From Lederbergia citri (GTDB taxonomy: Bacteria; Bacillota; Bacilli; Bacillales; Bacillaceae_C): a stretch of DNA of 64,000 bases. A program made the translations under genes and the position numbers. Below the pieces are notes generated by a model. It worked only from the letters and a program-made list of their open reading frames with translations. It searched no databases and had not been told where the DNA came from. This document shows positions 54,469-63,658 of this stretch, piece after piece (position 1 is the first letter of the stretch; each line of letters starts with the position of its first letter). The DNA is taken from the NCBI RefSeq assembly GCF_018343625.1, contig NZ_JAGYPG010000001.1, positions 126,342-190,341 on the forward strand, in the 5' to 3' direction.

Positions 54469-54627
54469 TTGTCTAGCTCCGGTGCCTATCGACTATCAAA
54501 CTTCTTGTCCTTCTCCCTACGATAAGTCAACATCGATTCGTCCTTCCGGACTCATCGTGTTTCCTTTATCTCAGTCGAAGGCACTGAAGTTTGTACGTCG
54601 ATGGGCGAGGCACCTACGCTTTTCTAA
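54469..54627 (+). repeat. Intergenic palindromic repeat (copy R10), simple form
   Basis: About 159 bp, the cleanest copy. Arm pairs are readable from outside in: GGTGCC/GGCACC, ATCGAC/GTCGAT, CAAACTTC/GAAGTTTG, CCTTC/GAAGG, GATAA/TTATC, GTCC/GGAC with a TTCC loop. It therefore folds into one long interrupted hairpin. It has no apical insert and no CCAC-TCCTGTGG module. Confidence 0.88.
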
Positions 54628-54855
54628 TAAAAATTTAGAAAATTGGCTTGATTTTACTGTGTTTGTTAGTTAAAATAATCGAAACATAAGTAAAAGCAAT
54701 TTGGGCTTTTAACTATTTTATAATTGGGAATATCTTTTGTTTCCAATTTTGCGTCACTTATCATAAAATGTAAGTACAAGGAGAAAAGCACTAAGTACTT
54801 TGAGTACGGGATGATGATCCCTTCACCACCCAATTATAGAAGGGAGAGTTAACGC

Positions 54856-55518
54856 ATGGAAATCGAACGTATAAACGAACACACAGTAAAGTTTTACATT
54901 TCATATGTTGACATAGAAGAGCGAGGCTTCGATCGGGAAGAAATTTGGTACAATCGCGAAAGAGGCGAAGAGTTATTTTGGGAAATGATGGACGAAATTC
55001 ATCAAGAAGATGATTTTGTTCCAGACGGTCCTCTTTGGATCCAAATACAAGCATTGGATAAAGGACTAGAGGTCATCGTAACAAAAGCCCAATTATCAAA
55101 AGATGGACAGAAATTAGAACTACCCATTCCAACAGATAAGGGCAACGTGCACGTCGACGAAAAAATAGAAGAATTTTTAGATCAGCATTTTCAGATAAAA
55201 CATTATGACGAAAAAGTTGAAGAAGATACTGAACTAGAATTTGTTTTATTGTTTAAAGATTTTGAGGACTTATTGGCACTTTCCAAAGTGCAGGATACAT
55301 CCGAAATAGAAACGAAACTATTTTCTTATGAAAACAAATATTATTTATATGTTAAGTTCGATGAAGAGCTTTTTGATGAAGACCAGATTGAAGATGCACT
55401 GAGTGTTCTCCTTGAATATAGTACTGAAAGTAATTATACCATTTATCGTATTGCTGAGTATGGCAAAAACATTATTGATCATGATGTTTTTGGTACGCTT
55501 CGACAATATTTTCAATAA
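54856..55518 (+). CDS. mecA: Adaptor protein MecA
   Basis: 220 residues. The N-terminal substrate-binding domain (MEIERINEHTVKFYIS) and C-terminal ClpC-binding domain (about 110-218, ending NIIDHDVFGTLRQYF) are separated by an acidic linker. MecA delivers ComK and other proteins to ClpCP. ATG 54856 follows AGAAGGGAGAG. Same order spx-mecA-coiA as B. subtilis, with the yjbE position taken by repeats. Confidence 0.95.
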   Translation: MEIERINEHTVKFYISYVDIEERGFDREEIWYNRERGEELFWEMMDEIHQEDDFVPDGPLWIQIQALDKGLEVIVTKAQLSKDGQKLELPIPTDKGNVHVDEKIEEFLDQHFQIKHYDEKVEEDTELEFVLLFKDFEDLLALSKVQDTSEIETKLFSYENKYYLYVKFDEELFDEDQIEDALSVLLEYSTESNYTIYRIAEYGKNIIDHDVFGTLRQYFQ

Positions 55519-55521
55519 AAT

Positions 55522-55557
55522 GACCGATTTCATTTAGTTGAGATCGGTCTTTTTTTG
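55522..55557 (+). terminator. Terminator after mecA
   Basis: GACCGAT-TCA pairs with TGA-ATCGGTC around TTTAGT, then eight T residues. Confidence 0.9.
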
Positions 55558-55790
55558 TAGCTAAGAATGTAAAAAAATTGTTAAAAATTGAAATTTATTC
55601 AAAAGTGTTTATTTTCTAACTTGAAGTGCGATCGGCTCAAGGTCAGAAACCCGTGACTAAAAGTTGGGAAAACAGATTTTTGGTGTCTTATTTGCTTTTA
55701 TCCGATAAGTGGGTACCATACGTTTATTCTATGAATAAAGGGATTTTAGCAGGAGATGTAGAAATATTGTAGATGAAAGGATGTGGTGTA

Positions 55791-57053
55791 TTGTTAACAG
55801 CATTAAATCAAGACGGAAAACTAATTACCCTTGTTCAATCTATTAAGAGAAAAGATTTAATAGAAAGATTACGCAGCGATGTTTATTTTTGTCCAGTATG
55901 CCAGGAGTCTCTTATTCTTAAAGCGGGAAATATCCGCATTCCCCATTTTTCGCATAAGCGAAACACTGCTTGCTCCATATTTGAAACGGAGCCCGAAAGT
56001 CCCCAACATCTTAAAGGAAAAAAAGTTTTGTTTGATTTTTTCCTTAACCAAGGATTAAATGTTTCTTTAGAGCATTATTTGCCAGATATTAAACAGCGTG
56101 CTGATTTGTTGGTCCAAACTCCCTCTCGTACTTTTGCCATCGAATATCAATGTTCGCCGATAGTTAGAAGTATATTGGAAAAGCGAACGGAAGGGTATAA
56201 TAGTGGCGGTATTACCCCAATTTGGATTATTGGCGGAAAGCCTTACCAAAAATATCAAAAAGGATTCTTTACATTATCTGATTTTCATTGGTCAATGATT
56301 AGGCATAAGGAAGGGATAGGACAATATTTATTAAGTTTCGATTCAGAAAGTTTAAGATTTTTTCTTCTTTCAAACATTACCCCAATATCCTCCAGAAAAG
56401 TTTCCTCCAGCTTGTTATCAACCTCATTTAGTACAGCGACACTCCCATTACGTTTCAAACAAGATGAAAAAAATGAAATAAATTATCCATTATGGCTGCA
56501 AAGCAAAAGAAAATGGCTTCAAAATAAAGTACTATATGGTAATCTTGTACACGATTACTTTCTAAAATCTATCTATTCTTCTGGTCACAATCCATTTTTA
56601 TTACCACCTATATGTGGGCTTCCCGTACCATATATGGAATGTTTCTATTCCCATCCAATTGAATGGCAGTTTTTCATTTACCAAGAGTGTTTAAGTAAAA
56701 TACAAGTTGGTAAGCGGATATCTATGAAATATGTTATTCAAAAAGTTCAAAGCTTAATTAAATCAGGATTCATATCACCTAGATATTTTCCTTTGGCACA
56801 TAAGTTGACTTGGAAAAATGCTGTGGAAAATTATTGCTCTCTTTTAACAGAAAGGGAATATTTCAAGAAAATAGGCGAAGACTTATTTGAGATGGTGAAA
56901 GAAATAAAAGTTCCAAACTCAATAGATGAAGCTATGAAATGGGAGGAAGAAATCTTCCGAAAATTAGACAATGGAAGATCTCGGAATGGTTCAAAAATAG
57001 ATGAATATTGTTTCTTTTTCGGTTCAGTGGCAGGATTCAGTAAAATTAGGTAG
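55791..57053 (+). CDS. coiA: Competence protein CoiA-like
   Basis: 420 residues. The N-terminal zinc-finger-like CPVCQESLILKAG and the nuclease-like core HLKGKKVLFDFF and RADLLVQTPSRTFAIEYQCSP (last one partly quoted) fit CoiA/PF06054. In B. subtilis it is a ComK-dependent competence protein needed for recombination after uptake. TTG 55791 gives MLTALNQDGK and lies 10 nt from AAAGGATG; ATG 55773 overlaps that site. No clear ComK box was identified in the 272-nt upstream gap. Confidence 0.88.
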   Translation: MLTALNQDGKLITLVQSIKRKDLIERLRSDVYFCPVCQESLILKAGNIRIPHFSHKRNTACSIFETEPESPQHLKGKKVLFDFFLNQGLNVSLEHYLPDIKQRADLLVQTPSRTFAIEYQCSPIVRSILEKRTEGYNSGGITPIWIIGGKPYQKYQKGFFTLSDFHWSMIRHKEGIGQYLLSFDSESLRFFLLSNITPISSRKVSSSLLSTSFSTATLPLRFKQDEKNEINYPLWLQSKRKWLQNKVLYGNLVHDYFLKSIYSSGHNPFLLPPICGLPVPYMECFYSHPIEWQFFIYQECLSKIQVGKRISMKYVIQKVQSLIKSGFISPRYFPLAHKLTWKNAVENYCSLLTEREYFKKIGEDLFEMVKEIKVPNSIDEAMKWEEEIFRKLDNGRSRNGSKIDEYCFFFGSVAGFSKIR

Positions 57054-57122
57054 AATATGTAATAAGTGCTAATACCTTTCGATTGACGAAAGAGATAGAG
57101 TGATAATGAATGGAGGATGGCA

Positions 57123-58943
57123 ATGGCCGACGAAACAGAAGTAAAAACACTTCCTTCACGTTCCGAAATAGCGGAGGATATGACGTGGAGACTAGAAGAT
57201 ATTTTTTCATCAGATGAAGCTTGGGAAAAAGAATATGATGATATAAAAGAACAGTTAAAAGATGCAGGTCAATTTAAAGGAAAACTAAATGAAAGTGCGG
57301 ATAATTTATTTGAAGCCCTTGATTTCCAATCAAAAGTATCAGAGCGAATGGGAAGGCTTTATACATATGCACATATGCGTTACGATCAAGATACAGGGAA
57401 TTCTCACTACCAAGGTTTCAATGCGCGAGCTGAAAGCTTATATTCTATTTTAGCGAGTGAGTTTTCTTATATTGTACCTGAAGTTTTGGATATGGAAGAA
57501 AGCAGGATTTCTCAGTTCTTAGAGGAAAATAAAGATCTTCAGTTATATAAAAAGGCATTGGAAGAAATTAATTTGCAAAGAGGCCATGTGTTATCAGCTG
57601 AACAAGAGGCCCTTCTTGCACAAGCATCTGAAGTTTTAGGTGCATCCAGTACAACCTTCGGAATGTTGAACAACGCGGACTTAGAGTTTCCTGTTATAAA
57701 AGATGAGGATGGGAAAGATGTTCAAATCTCTCACGGTAATTATATTCGTTTTTTAGAAAGCTCTGATCGAAGAGTACGTGAGGAAGCTTTTAAGAAAGTG
57801 TATGAAACGTATGGCAAGTTCAGTAATACATTTTCCAGTACATTGAGTGGAGCTGTTAAGAAGGATAATTTCTATGCAAAAGCTAGAAATTATAAGTCTG
57901 CAAGACAAGCTGCACTTTCTGCAAATAATATACCAGAAAGTGTATACGACAATTTAGTTGAGACAATTAATAAGAACCTGCATTTATTGCATCGCTATGT
58001 AAAGCTTCGTAAAAAAGTACTCGGTGTTGATCAATTGCATATGTACGATCTCTATACGCCTTTAGTAAAAGATGTGAAAATGAACATCCCTTATGAGGAA
58101 GCCAAAAATTTAGTTATTGAAGGTCTGGCTCCACTTGGAGAAGAATATACAAATATTCTTAAAGAAGGATTTGAAAATCGCTGGGTTGACGTATTTGAAA
58201 ATAAAGGCAAGCGGAGTGGAGCATATTCATCTGGTGCCTATGGGACAAATCCTTATATTCTTATGAACTGGCAGGACAATGTAAACAATTTATTTACGCT
58301 TGCACATGAGTTTGGCCACAGTGTCCATAGTTACTATACAAGAAAGTCACAGCCTTATCCATATGGGGATTATTCCATCTTTGTTGCGGAAGTTGCTTCT
58401 ACATGTAATGAGGCACTGCTAGGTGACTTTATGTTAAAACGTACTAACGACAAGAAAGAGCAACTTTATTTGCTTAACCATTATTTAGAAGGATTCCGTG
58501 GAACTGTTTTCCGTCAAACAATGTTTGCAGAATTTGAACATATTATCCACCAAAAAGCTCAAAATGGAGAAGCTTTGACAGCAGATATGTTGACAAGGGA
58601 ATATTATGAATTAAATAAGAAATATTTTGGCGAAGATGATATTCATATTGATGAAGAAATTGGATTGGAATGGTCAAGAATCCCTCATTTCTACTATAAT
58701 TACTACGTTTATCAATATGCAACAGGCTTCAGTGCTGCTGCTGCATTATCAAGCCAAATTCTTGAAGAAGGGGAATCTGCGGTTACTCGTTATATCGAGT
58801 TCTTAAAAGCTGGAAGCTCTGATTACCCTATTGAAGTATTGAAAAAAGCAGGAGTCGATATGACGACTGCTGCACCAATTGAAGCAGCTTGCAAAGTATT
58901 TGAAGAAAAGCTTGCCGAAATGGAGCAATTATTAGGAGAATAA
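57123..58943 (+). CDS. pepF: Oligoendopeptidase F (M3B metallopeptidase)
   Basis: 606 residues. The HEFGH zinc motif (His 395, Glu 396, His 399) is in TLAHEFGHSVHS, with the third ligand Glu downstream in VAEVASTCNEAL. Cytoplasmic enzyme hydrolysing peptides of about 7-17 residues. ATG 57123 is 6 nt after GGAGG; ATG 57117 touches the site. Follows coiA as yjbG does in B. subtilis. Confidence 0.95.
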   Translation: MADETEVKTLPSRSEIAEDMTWRLEDIFSSDEAWEKEYDDIKEQLKDAGQFKGKLNESADNLFEALDFQSKVSERMGRLYTYAHMRYDQDTGNSHYQGFNARAESLYSILASEFSYIVPEVLDMEESRISQFLEENKDLQLYKKALEEINLQRGHVLSAEQEALLAQASEVLGASSTTFGMLNNADLEFPVIKDEDGKDVQISHGNYIRFLESSDRRVREEAFKKVYETYGKFSNTFSSTLSGAVKKDNFYAKARNYKSARQAALSANNIPESVYDNLVETINKNLHLLHRYVKLRKKVLGVDQLHMYDLYTPLVKDVKMNIPYEEAKNLVIEGLAPLGEEYTNILKEGFENRWVDVFENKGKRSGAYSSGAYGTNPYILMNWQDNVNNLFTLAHEFGHSVHSYYTRKSQPYPYGDYSIFVAEVASTCNEALLGDFMLKRTNDKKEQLYLLNHYLEGFRGTVFRQTMFAEFEHIIHQKAQNGEALTADMLTREYYELNKKYFGEDDIHIDEEIGLEWSRIPHFYYNYYVYQYATGFSAAAALSSQILEEGESAVTRYIEFLKAGSSDYPIEVLKKAGVDMTTAAPIEAACKVFEEKLAEMEQLLGE

Positions 58944-58955
58944 AATACAAATATT

Positions 58956-58990
58956 AAGCTGCTCTCTTTTTTAGGGAGCAGCTTTTACTT
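58956..58990 (+). terminator. Terminator after pepF
   Basis: AAGCTGCTC (58956-58964) pairs with GAGCAGCTT (58976-58984), then TTACTT. It overlaps the end of the convergent small gene. Confidence 0.8.
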
Positions 58991-59164
58991 ATGAAAGCCG
59001 CGAAACTTATTTCTGCTGTTAATGAAAGTCAATAAGATAAGCAACGCAATAAAAAGTAGGGGAGATGTAATATAAATCGGAATTAAATTCATCAAACCAA
59101 GGATATTAATGAAAAAGCAGACAAAGATAAAAGCGACCATCAAACAAATGACTACTTTTCGCAG
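58985..59164 (-). CDS. Small membrane protein, probable CTG start
   Basis: 59 residues: a basic N-terminus (RKVV), two hydrophobic segments (about 5-27 and 29-48) and a basic tail SRNKFRGFHK. AAAGGAG lies 8 nt before CTG 59164 and no ATG, GTG or TTG is closer. An internal ATG at codon 9 lacks a binding site. The pattern of positive ends around two membrane helices supports a real gene. Located between pepF and spxH. Not recognised. Confidence 0.6.
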   Translation of the reverse strand: MRKVVICLMVAFIFVCFFINILGLMNLIPIYITSPLLFIALLILLTFINSRNKFRGFHK

Positions 59165-59246
59165 GTCTCCGTCTCCTTTCTTATAGTATTTAATAATTTA
59201 TATGCCTAAAAATATTCGGTAATACTGAATTTTCAATGCACGGTCA

Positions 59247-59280
59247 AATAAAAAGATACCAGGCTGAATAACCTGGTATC
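59247..59280 (-). terminator. Terminator after spxH
   Basis: GATACCAGG (59255-59263) and CCTGGTATC (59272-59280) form a perfect 9-bp stem, followed on the minus strand by TTTTTAT. Confidence 0.88.
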
Positions 59281-59287
59281 GATATAA

Positions 59288-60115
59288 TTAAAGACAATTC
59301 ATGTTGTACTTCCAAAAGCTTCCGTTTTTCGCATGGATTTTTTGTACCTTTTGTTGCAATTGTAATTTCTTCATTTGCTTTTCTATTTGCTGTACTGGTA
59401 CATCATAGATTAAGGCGAGATCCTTTGATGCCATTATAGGATGATTGGTTAAGAACAATTCAAGCGGAGGTTTCTCAGCGGGTTTTGGAAATCTCTCCAG
59501 CATTTCAGTTAAAAGTTGAACATAAATATCGTATGAATAAAGGCCAGTAATTTTTAACCCTTCATCTTCAATATTCTCGTTGAAAAAAACCATAGCAGGC
59601 ATTTCATTTACTTCCATCTCTGAGGAAATTTTCAAGTCACATTGAAATGCTTTTGCTGAACTTTGTGAGTACACATCACGTATGAATTCTTCTAAATCTA
59701 ACCCGACATGTTTGGCACACTGTTGAATGACATTTATATCTGTAATATCGGCATTTTCTACAAAGAGCAACTCTTGCAGTCTTCGAATAAATCGAATCCC
59801 AGCTTTTTTTCCTTGTAGTTCAGCCGCTTTAATGCTTATGGCTGCTAAATGAGGTGTATAGGAGCGCTGTTCGTTTTGGGATTGGTACGTATTATTCTTT
59901 TTCCCCAGATTTCCACTTCTTTTATTCCATACTGCTAGATTTCCACATAAAACGTACTTAAGTGTGAAATAATCTCCGTATTCAATTTGAAGCTTGTTGA
60001 TGATTGGAGAAAGTGACCAGCATTCCGCACAAAAAGGGTCGATAAACAAATAAATTTCCATAGGCTTATTGTCCATGTAATGCGTTTGTTTATTTGCTGA
60101 CCGTTGTTTATTCAA
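59288..60115 (-). CDS. spxH: ClpXP adaptor SpxH (YjbH), DsbA-like
   Basis: 275 residues. A thioredoxin-like/DsbA fold with CxxC in IDPFCAECWS near the N-terminus, as in YjbH/SpxH, which targets Spx to ClpXP. TTG 60115 is 7 nt after AAAGGTG and overlaps the preceding 39-codon gene as TTGA; ATG 60121 is too close to the site. Promoter at 60265-60293. In B. subtilis the globin gene yjbI follows; it is absent here. Confidence 0.92.
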   Translation of the reverse strand: MNKQRSANKQTHYMDNKPMEIYLFIDPFCAECWSLSPIINKLQIEYGDYFTLKYVLCGNLAVWNKRSGNLGKKNNTYQSQNEQRSYTPHLAAISIKAAELQGKKAGIRFIRRLQELLFVENADITDINVIQQCAKHVGLDLEEFIRDVYSQSSAKAFQCDLKISSEMEVNEMPAMVFFNENIEDEGLKITGLYSYDIYVQLLTEMLERFPKPAEKPPLELFLTNHPIMASKDLALIYDVPVQQIEKQMKKLQLQQKVQKIHAKNGSFWKYNMNCL

Positions 60116-60231
60116 GACCATTCACCTTTTGTTACAGGTAGTATGTCATGGTCTCTTTTAGCTAGGACTTTAGTATTTAGTATTTTATTAGCACCAAATG
60201 CGTCATACGGCTTCATACGTTTCTCAACCAT
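60112..60231 (-). CDS. 39-residue protein coupled to spxH
   Basis: Encodes MVEKRMKPYDAFGANK, ILNTKVLAKRDHD and ends VTKGEWS. AAAGGAG lies 8 nt before ATG 60231. Its TGA stop overlaps the TTG start of spxH (TTGA), so the two are translationally coupled, and it is the first gene after the spxH promoter. Mixed charge, no membrane segment. Not recognised; a role in controlling SpxH is possible but unsupported beyond position. Confidence 0.75.
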   Translation of the reverse strand: MVEKRMKPYDAFGANKILNTKVLAKRDHDILPVTKGEWS

Positions 60232-60264
60232 ATGAATCGCTCCTTTATCTAAAATTGTATATTT

Positions 60265-60293
60265 ATTGTAGCAACCAGTACAGAATAACTCAA
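60265..60293 (-). promoter_or_regulatory. Sigma-A promoter of the small gene-spxH operon
   Basis: On the minus strand, TTGAGT (60288-60293) and TACAAT (60265-60270) are exactly 17 bp apart, giving a leader of about 27 nt. Confidence 0.75.
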
Positions 60294-60320
60294 ACAAATA
60301 GCACTGAATGTAGAAGTAAA

Positions 60321-60350
60321 ATAAAAAACTGCCCAATATTACTGGGCAGT
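60321..60350 (-). terminator. Terminator after the lytic transglycosylase gene
   Basis: ACTGCCCA (60328-60335) and TGGGCAGT (60343-60350) pair; on the minus strand the tail is TTTTTTATTTT. Confidence 0.88.
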
Positions 60351-60361
60351 GTGTATATTAT

Positions 60362-61018
60362 TTAGCTATAAAATGTTTCGGTAACTTTCCTAACGTAGTT
60401 TTGTGTTTCTTTAAATGGAGGAATGCCTCCATATTTATCAACATTTCCTGGTCCAGCATTATAGGCCGCAAGTGCTAGGACAAGGTTCCCGTCATATTTG
60501 TCGAGCATATTCCGTAAATACTTACTTCCGCCCATAATATTTTCCAATGGATCAAAGATATCATTAACGCCAAGACCTTTTGCTGTTTGTGGCATGAGCT
60601 GCATTAATCCTGATGCTCCAGCGTGGCTAACAGCTGCAGAGTTGAAATTTGATTCATGCTTAACGATAGATTTTATGAGCTTAGCAGGGAGATTATACAC
60701 CTCAGATGCTTTCTGGATGATTGCCTCTAAATTTTCTGGGATAGTAGTATTAGTTGCATTTGAGCCTGACGAAATTGGAAAAGCACTTGAATTAGCAAAC
60801 ACGGGAAGACTGCCTATTTGCATTTGATAAACGGCACCCAACGTATTCGTATTGAAAGTTTGCGAAGCAGGAGCGTTAACAGAGTTCATCACGGTTTGCT
60901 GTAACAATTCTGCAAAAGAATTACTTTCTTCATTAAGTAGTGAATTAGATCTTGCACCCGAAAATCCTTTTATTAGCTGAATATCAAGTATCGTTTTTAA
61001 TTGGCCAAGTGTATTCAT
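60362..61018 (-). CDS. Lytic transglycosylase with SLT domain (YjbJ/CwlQ-like)
   Basis: 218 residues. The C-terminal SLT domain (about 105-218) has the catalytic Glu in IVKHESNFN and family motifs GASGLMQLMP and ALAAYNAGPGNVDKYGG. The N-terminal 100 residues are low-complexity (Ser, Asn, Ala), and no classic signal peptide is visible, as in the B. subtilis counterpart. It cleaves peptidoglycan glycan strands. AAGGATG precedes ATG 61018. Confidence 0.9.
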   Translation of the reverse strand: MNTLGQLKTILDIQLIKGFSGARSNSLLNEESNSFAELLQQTVMNSVNAPASQTFNTNTLGAVYQMQIGSLPVFANSSAFPISSGSNATNTTIPENLEAIIQKASEVYNLPAKLIKSIVKHESNFNSAAVSHAGASGLMQLMPQTAKGLGVNDIFDPLENIMGGSKYLRNMLDKYDGNLVLALAAYNAGPGNVDKYGGIPPFKETQNYVRKVTETFYS

Positions 61019-61091
61019 GTCATAACATCCTTCTTTCTCGGTAAGCTAAGAAAGTATAAGTTTTTTATAGTCTTTTTGAATTTAGATTTTT

Positions 61092-61463
61092 GCTGTCCAG
61101 CTCCAGCGTCTATCGACTAGCAAACTTCTTGTCCTTCTCTTTTACGTAAGTCAACATCGATTCGTCCTATTTGTCCAGCTACTCGCGCCAGCCCCTCGAG
61201 GTCAAATAACCTGAGTCATAAAAAGTCAAAGAGCGACTTTTTTGCCTCAGAACATTTGCTTGTCGGAGGCCAGCAGGACGCGGGTCAGGAAGGCGTTGCA
61301 ACAGGACGTTGCGCCCTTAGCCTTCCTTCATTATACAGGCGCCATTCGCTTTTCGTGGACTCATCGTGTTTCCTTTATCTCAGTCGAAGGTCGAAAATGA
61401 ACGTCGACGGACCCACATCCTGTGGGACTGTACGTCGATGAGCAATGCGCTTGCGCTTTTCTT
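61092..61463 (+). repeat. Intergenic palindromic repeat (copy R8) with 188-bp apical insert
   Basis: Outer arms are 61092-61167 (GCTGTCCAGCTCCAGCG to TCGATTCGTCC) and 61356-61463 (TGGACTCATCGTGTTTCC to GCTTGCGCTTTTCTTA). Inside, 61168-61355 begins TTGTCCAGCTACTCGCGCC and ends CAGGCGCCATTCGCTTTTC, with its own CCTGAGT...TCAGAACATT module. One ACGTCGAC/CCACATCCTGTGG module follows. The right end reaches the yjbK stop codon. It accounts for the 443-base gap 61019-61461. Sequence 61053-61090 is shared, inverted, with R2. Confidence 0.88.
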
Positions 61464-62031
61464 ATAATGCATGATATAGCCTGCTTATTTTATTATCGGC
61501 ATTTCGAATCTCAATGTTAAATTTTTTTAGTAAATGATAAAATATCTTCTCGCCTTTTTCGCGATTTTGAGTTTCATATTCTATTTCGAAGTCTTCTTTG
61601 CCAAGATAGAAGCTGTGGTCAAATACGAGAAGACCTTTTTCGTATTCCACTTCCGAACGATCTGTCCGGAGTGTCCCAAAAAGTATAAATTTATCTATAG
61701 GAATATTCATTTTTTGTATTTCGTCTTTAACTTCCCCGTTTGGCAGAAGAGCATCGTTTATAAATGCTTTTGCTTCTGCTTCAGTAATATAGTCATTGAT
61801 TTCCAAAAGTCCATCCTCTAAGGGCTTTTTTAATGTTATCTCATATTTTTCAGGCAAGGATCGTATACGTAAAGCCGCATTTAATTTCTTTAAAGCAAAA
61901 TCCTTTGTATCAAAATAGTGATTTGTCTGAGAGAAAAACATTTCTTTTGAAATATGAAAGGCTTTCAACAGAAGCTGGAATTCTGCCTCCGTAACTATAT
62001 TTTTAAATTCGATTTCAATATTTCTAGACAA
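61462..62031 (-). CDS. yjbK: CYTH-domain protein (YjbK-like)
   Basis: 189 residues. The N-terminal EIEFKN matches the CYTH ExExK-type signature, with further charged strands typical of the tunnel fold that binds triphosphates (LRIRSLPEKYEITLK). TTG 62031 gives MSRNIEIEF, matching the B. subtilis YjbK start, and lies 6 nt after AAGGATGG. Divergent from the alarmone synthetase gene, a conserved pairing suggesting a link to (p)ppGpp or polyphosphate metabolism. Confidence 0.88.
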   Translation of the reverse strand: MSRNIEIEFKNIVTEAEFQLLLKAFHISKEMFFSQTNHYFDTKDFALKKLNAALRIRSLPEKYEITLKKPLEDGLLEINDYITEAEAKAFINDALLPNGEVKDEIQKMNIPIDKFILFGTLRTDRSEVEYEKGLLVFDHSFYLGKEDFEIEYETQNREKGEKIFYHLLKKFNIEIRNADNKISRLYHAL

Positions 62032-62176
62032 TTTTAGCCATCCTTCCACATATGTCTAATCTTATTATTACCGTAATTAGGATTGATTTCAATAATTGTT
62101 GATAGTCAATCTTTAAGAAATAATTGTTTATGCTAAAATAAAAGAGGTAATTCTTTCTAATTGAGGTGACTTTTTG

Positions 62177-62821
62177 GTGAACCACTGGGATCAATTTTTA
62201 GCTCCATATAAACAAGCGATAGACGAATTGAAAATTAAATTAAAAGGAATGAGAAGCCAATTTGAGCTTGAACATATACATTCGCCGATTGAATTTGTAA
62301 CTGGGCGGGTAAAGCCAATTGCAAGCATATTGGATAAGGCACAACAAAAAAATATACCACTTGATAAAATAGAGTCTGAAATGCAGGATATAGCAGGTCT
62401 AAGAATGATGTGTCAATTTGTGGACGATATTGAAACAGTTGTTAAGTTGCTCAGACAGCGAAATGATTTCCGAATTGTAGAGGAACGCAATTATATCTCT
62501 AATAAAAAACAAAGTGGATATCGTTCTTACCACGTTGTGATAGAATATCCTGTCCAAACAATACGCGGCGAGAAGAAAATATTGGCGGAAATTCAAATCC
62601 GGACACTTGCGATGAACTTTTGGGCTACAATTGAGCACTCGCTTAACTATAAATATAAAGGTCAATTCCCTGAAGAGATTAATAAAAGGCTGCAAAGCGC
62701 GGCGGAGGCAGCCTTTCGTCTAGATGAGGAAATGTCGCAAATTAAAGAGGAAATTCAAGAAGCGCAAGTTTATTTTACGAAAAATAAAGAAGCCGTTAAA
62801 AAGTTGGAGGAAAAAAACTGA
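62177..62821 (+). CDS. yjbM: Small alarmone synthetase (RelQ/SasB, YjbM)
   Basis: 214 residues with a single RelA/SpoT synthetase domain and no hydrolase domain. Motifs include HSPIEFVTGRVKP, DIAGLRMMCQFVDD, SGYRSYHVV and EIQIRTLAMNFWATIEHSLNY (partly quoted), plus a C-terminal coiled coil for the tetramer. It makes ppGpp/pppGpp under stress. GTG 62177 lies 8 nt after GAGGTG. B. subtilis yjbL is missing between yjbK and this gene. Next gene nadF. Confidence 0.94.
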   Translation: MNHWDQFLAPYKQAIDELKIKLKGMRSQFELEHIHSPIEFVTGRVKPIASILDKAQQKNIPLDKIESEMQDIAGLRMMCQFVDDIETVVKLLRQRNDFRIVEERNYISNKKQSGYRSYHVVIEYPVQTIRGEKKILAEIQIRTLAMNFWATIEHSLNYKYKGQFPEEINKRLQSAAEAAFRLDEEMSQIKEEIQEAQVYFTKNKEAVKKLEEKN

Positions 62822-62854
62822 TAATCACTAACTTAGTAAGAAAGGATGAGAACA

Positions 62855-63655
62855 GTGAAATTTGCGATCACATCGAAAGGAAATCCAACATCCAATGCGT
62901 TAATGCATAAGATGAGAACGTATTTGCAGGATTTTGAGATGGTCTATGACGAAGATCAACCGGATATCGTTATTTCCGTTGGTGGGGATGGTACGTTACT
63001 TTATGCGTTTCACCGTTATAGTTCAAGACTGGATAAAACAGCTTTTGTTGGTGTACATACTGGTCATCTTGGCTTTTATGCCGATTGGGTGCCTAGCGAG
63101 ATTGAAAAACTTGTAATAGCGATTGCGAAAACTCCATATCAAATCGTTGAATACCCACTGCTAGAAGTTTTGATTCGTTATCGTCATGGCGGGAAAGAAA
63201 CACGATATTTAGGATTAAATGAATCTACAGTTAAAAGTCTTGTTGGAACACTTGTTATGGACGTGGAAATTCGTGGTGATCATTTTGAACGTTTTCGAGG
63301 CGATGGATTATGTGTCTCTACTCCATCAGGAAGTACAGCATATAATAAAGCATTAGGTGGTGCAATTATTCATCCATCTCTTCATTCCATACAGCTTGCA
63401 GAAATGGCATCTATTAATAATAAAGTATTCCGGACAGTTGGCTCACCGCTTATATTACCAGAACATCATACTCTTGTTTTAAAACCGGTTAAAACATTTG
63501 ATTTTCATGTAACCGTCGATCATTTAACCGTTATGCACCGTGACGTAAAGTCTATTCAATTTCGAGTGGCAGAAGAAAAAATACGATTTGCGAGATTCCG
63601 TCCTTTCCCATTTTGGAAAAGGGTTCATGACTCATTTATTTCAGATGGAGATTAA
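62855..63655 (+). CDS. nadF: NAD kinase
   Basis: 266 residues, exactly the length of B. subtilis NadF (YjbN). The GGDGTLL motif (in [12 protein letters not shown]) and [16 protein letters not shown] are intact. It phosphorylates NAD to NADP. GTG 62855 gives MKFAITSKG and follows AAAGGATGAG; ATG 62846 is 3 codons earlier within that site. It lies 33 nt after yjbM and 3 nt before the pseudouridine synthase gene, one operon. Confidence 0.95.
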   Translation: MKFAITSKGNPTSNALMHKMRTYLQDFEMVYDEDQPDIVISVGGDGTLLYAFHRYSSRLDKTAFVGVHTGHLGFYADWVPSEIEKLVIAIAKTPYQIVEYPLLEVLIRYRHGGKETRYLGLNESTVKSLVGTLVMDVEIRGDHFERFRGDGLCVSTPSGSTAYNKALGGAIIHPSLHSIQLAEMASINNKVFRTVGSPLILPEHHTLVLKPVKTFDFHVTVDHLTVMHRDVKSIQFRVAEEKIRFARFRPFPFWKRVHDSFISDGD

Positions 63656-63658
63656 TAT

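Noticed and set aside
55558..55772. ComK box upstream of coiA
   Set aside because: A/T-rich blocks are present but no pair of AAAAN5TTTT boxes with proper spacing could be recognised.
61256..61441. Open frame of 61 codons inside repeat R8
   Set aside because: It lies wholly within the repeat and its insert; similar spurious frames occur in copies at 50601-51018, 54337-54673 and 35789-35980. No ribosome binding site, and the sequence is explained by hairpin structure.
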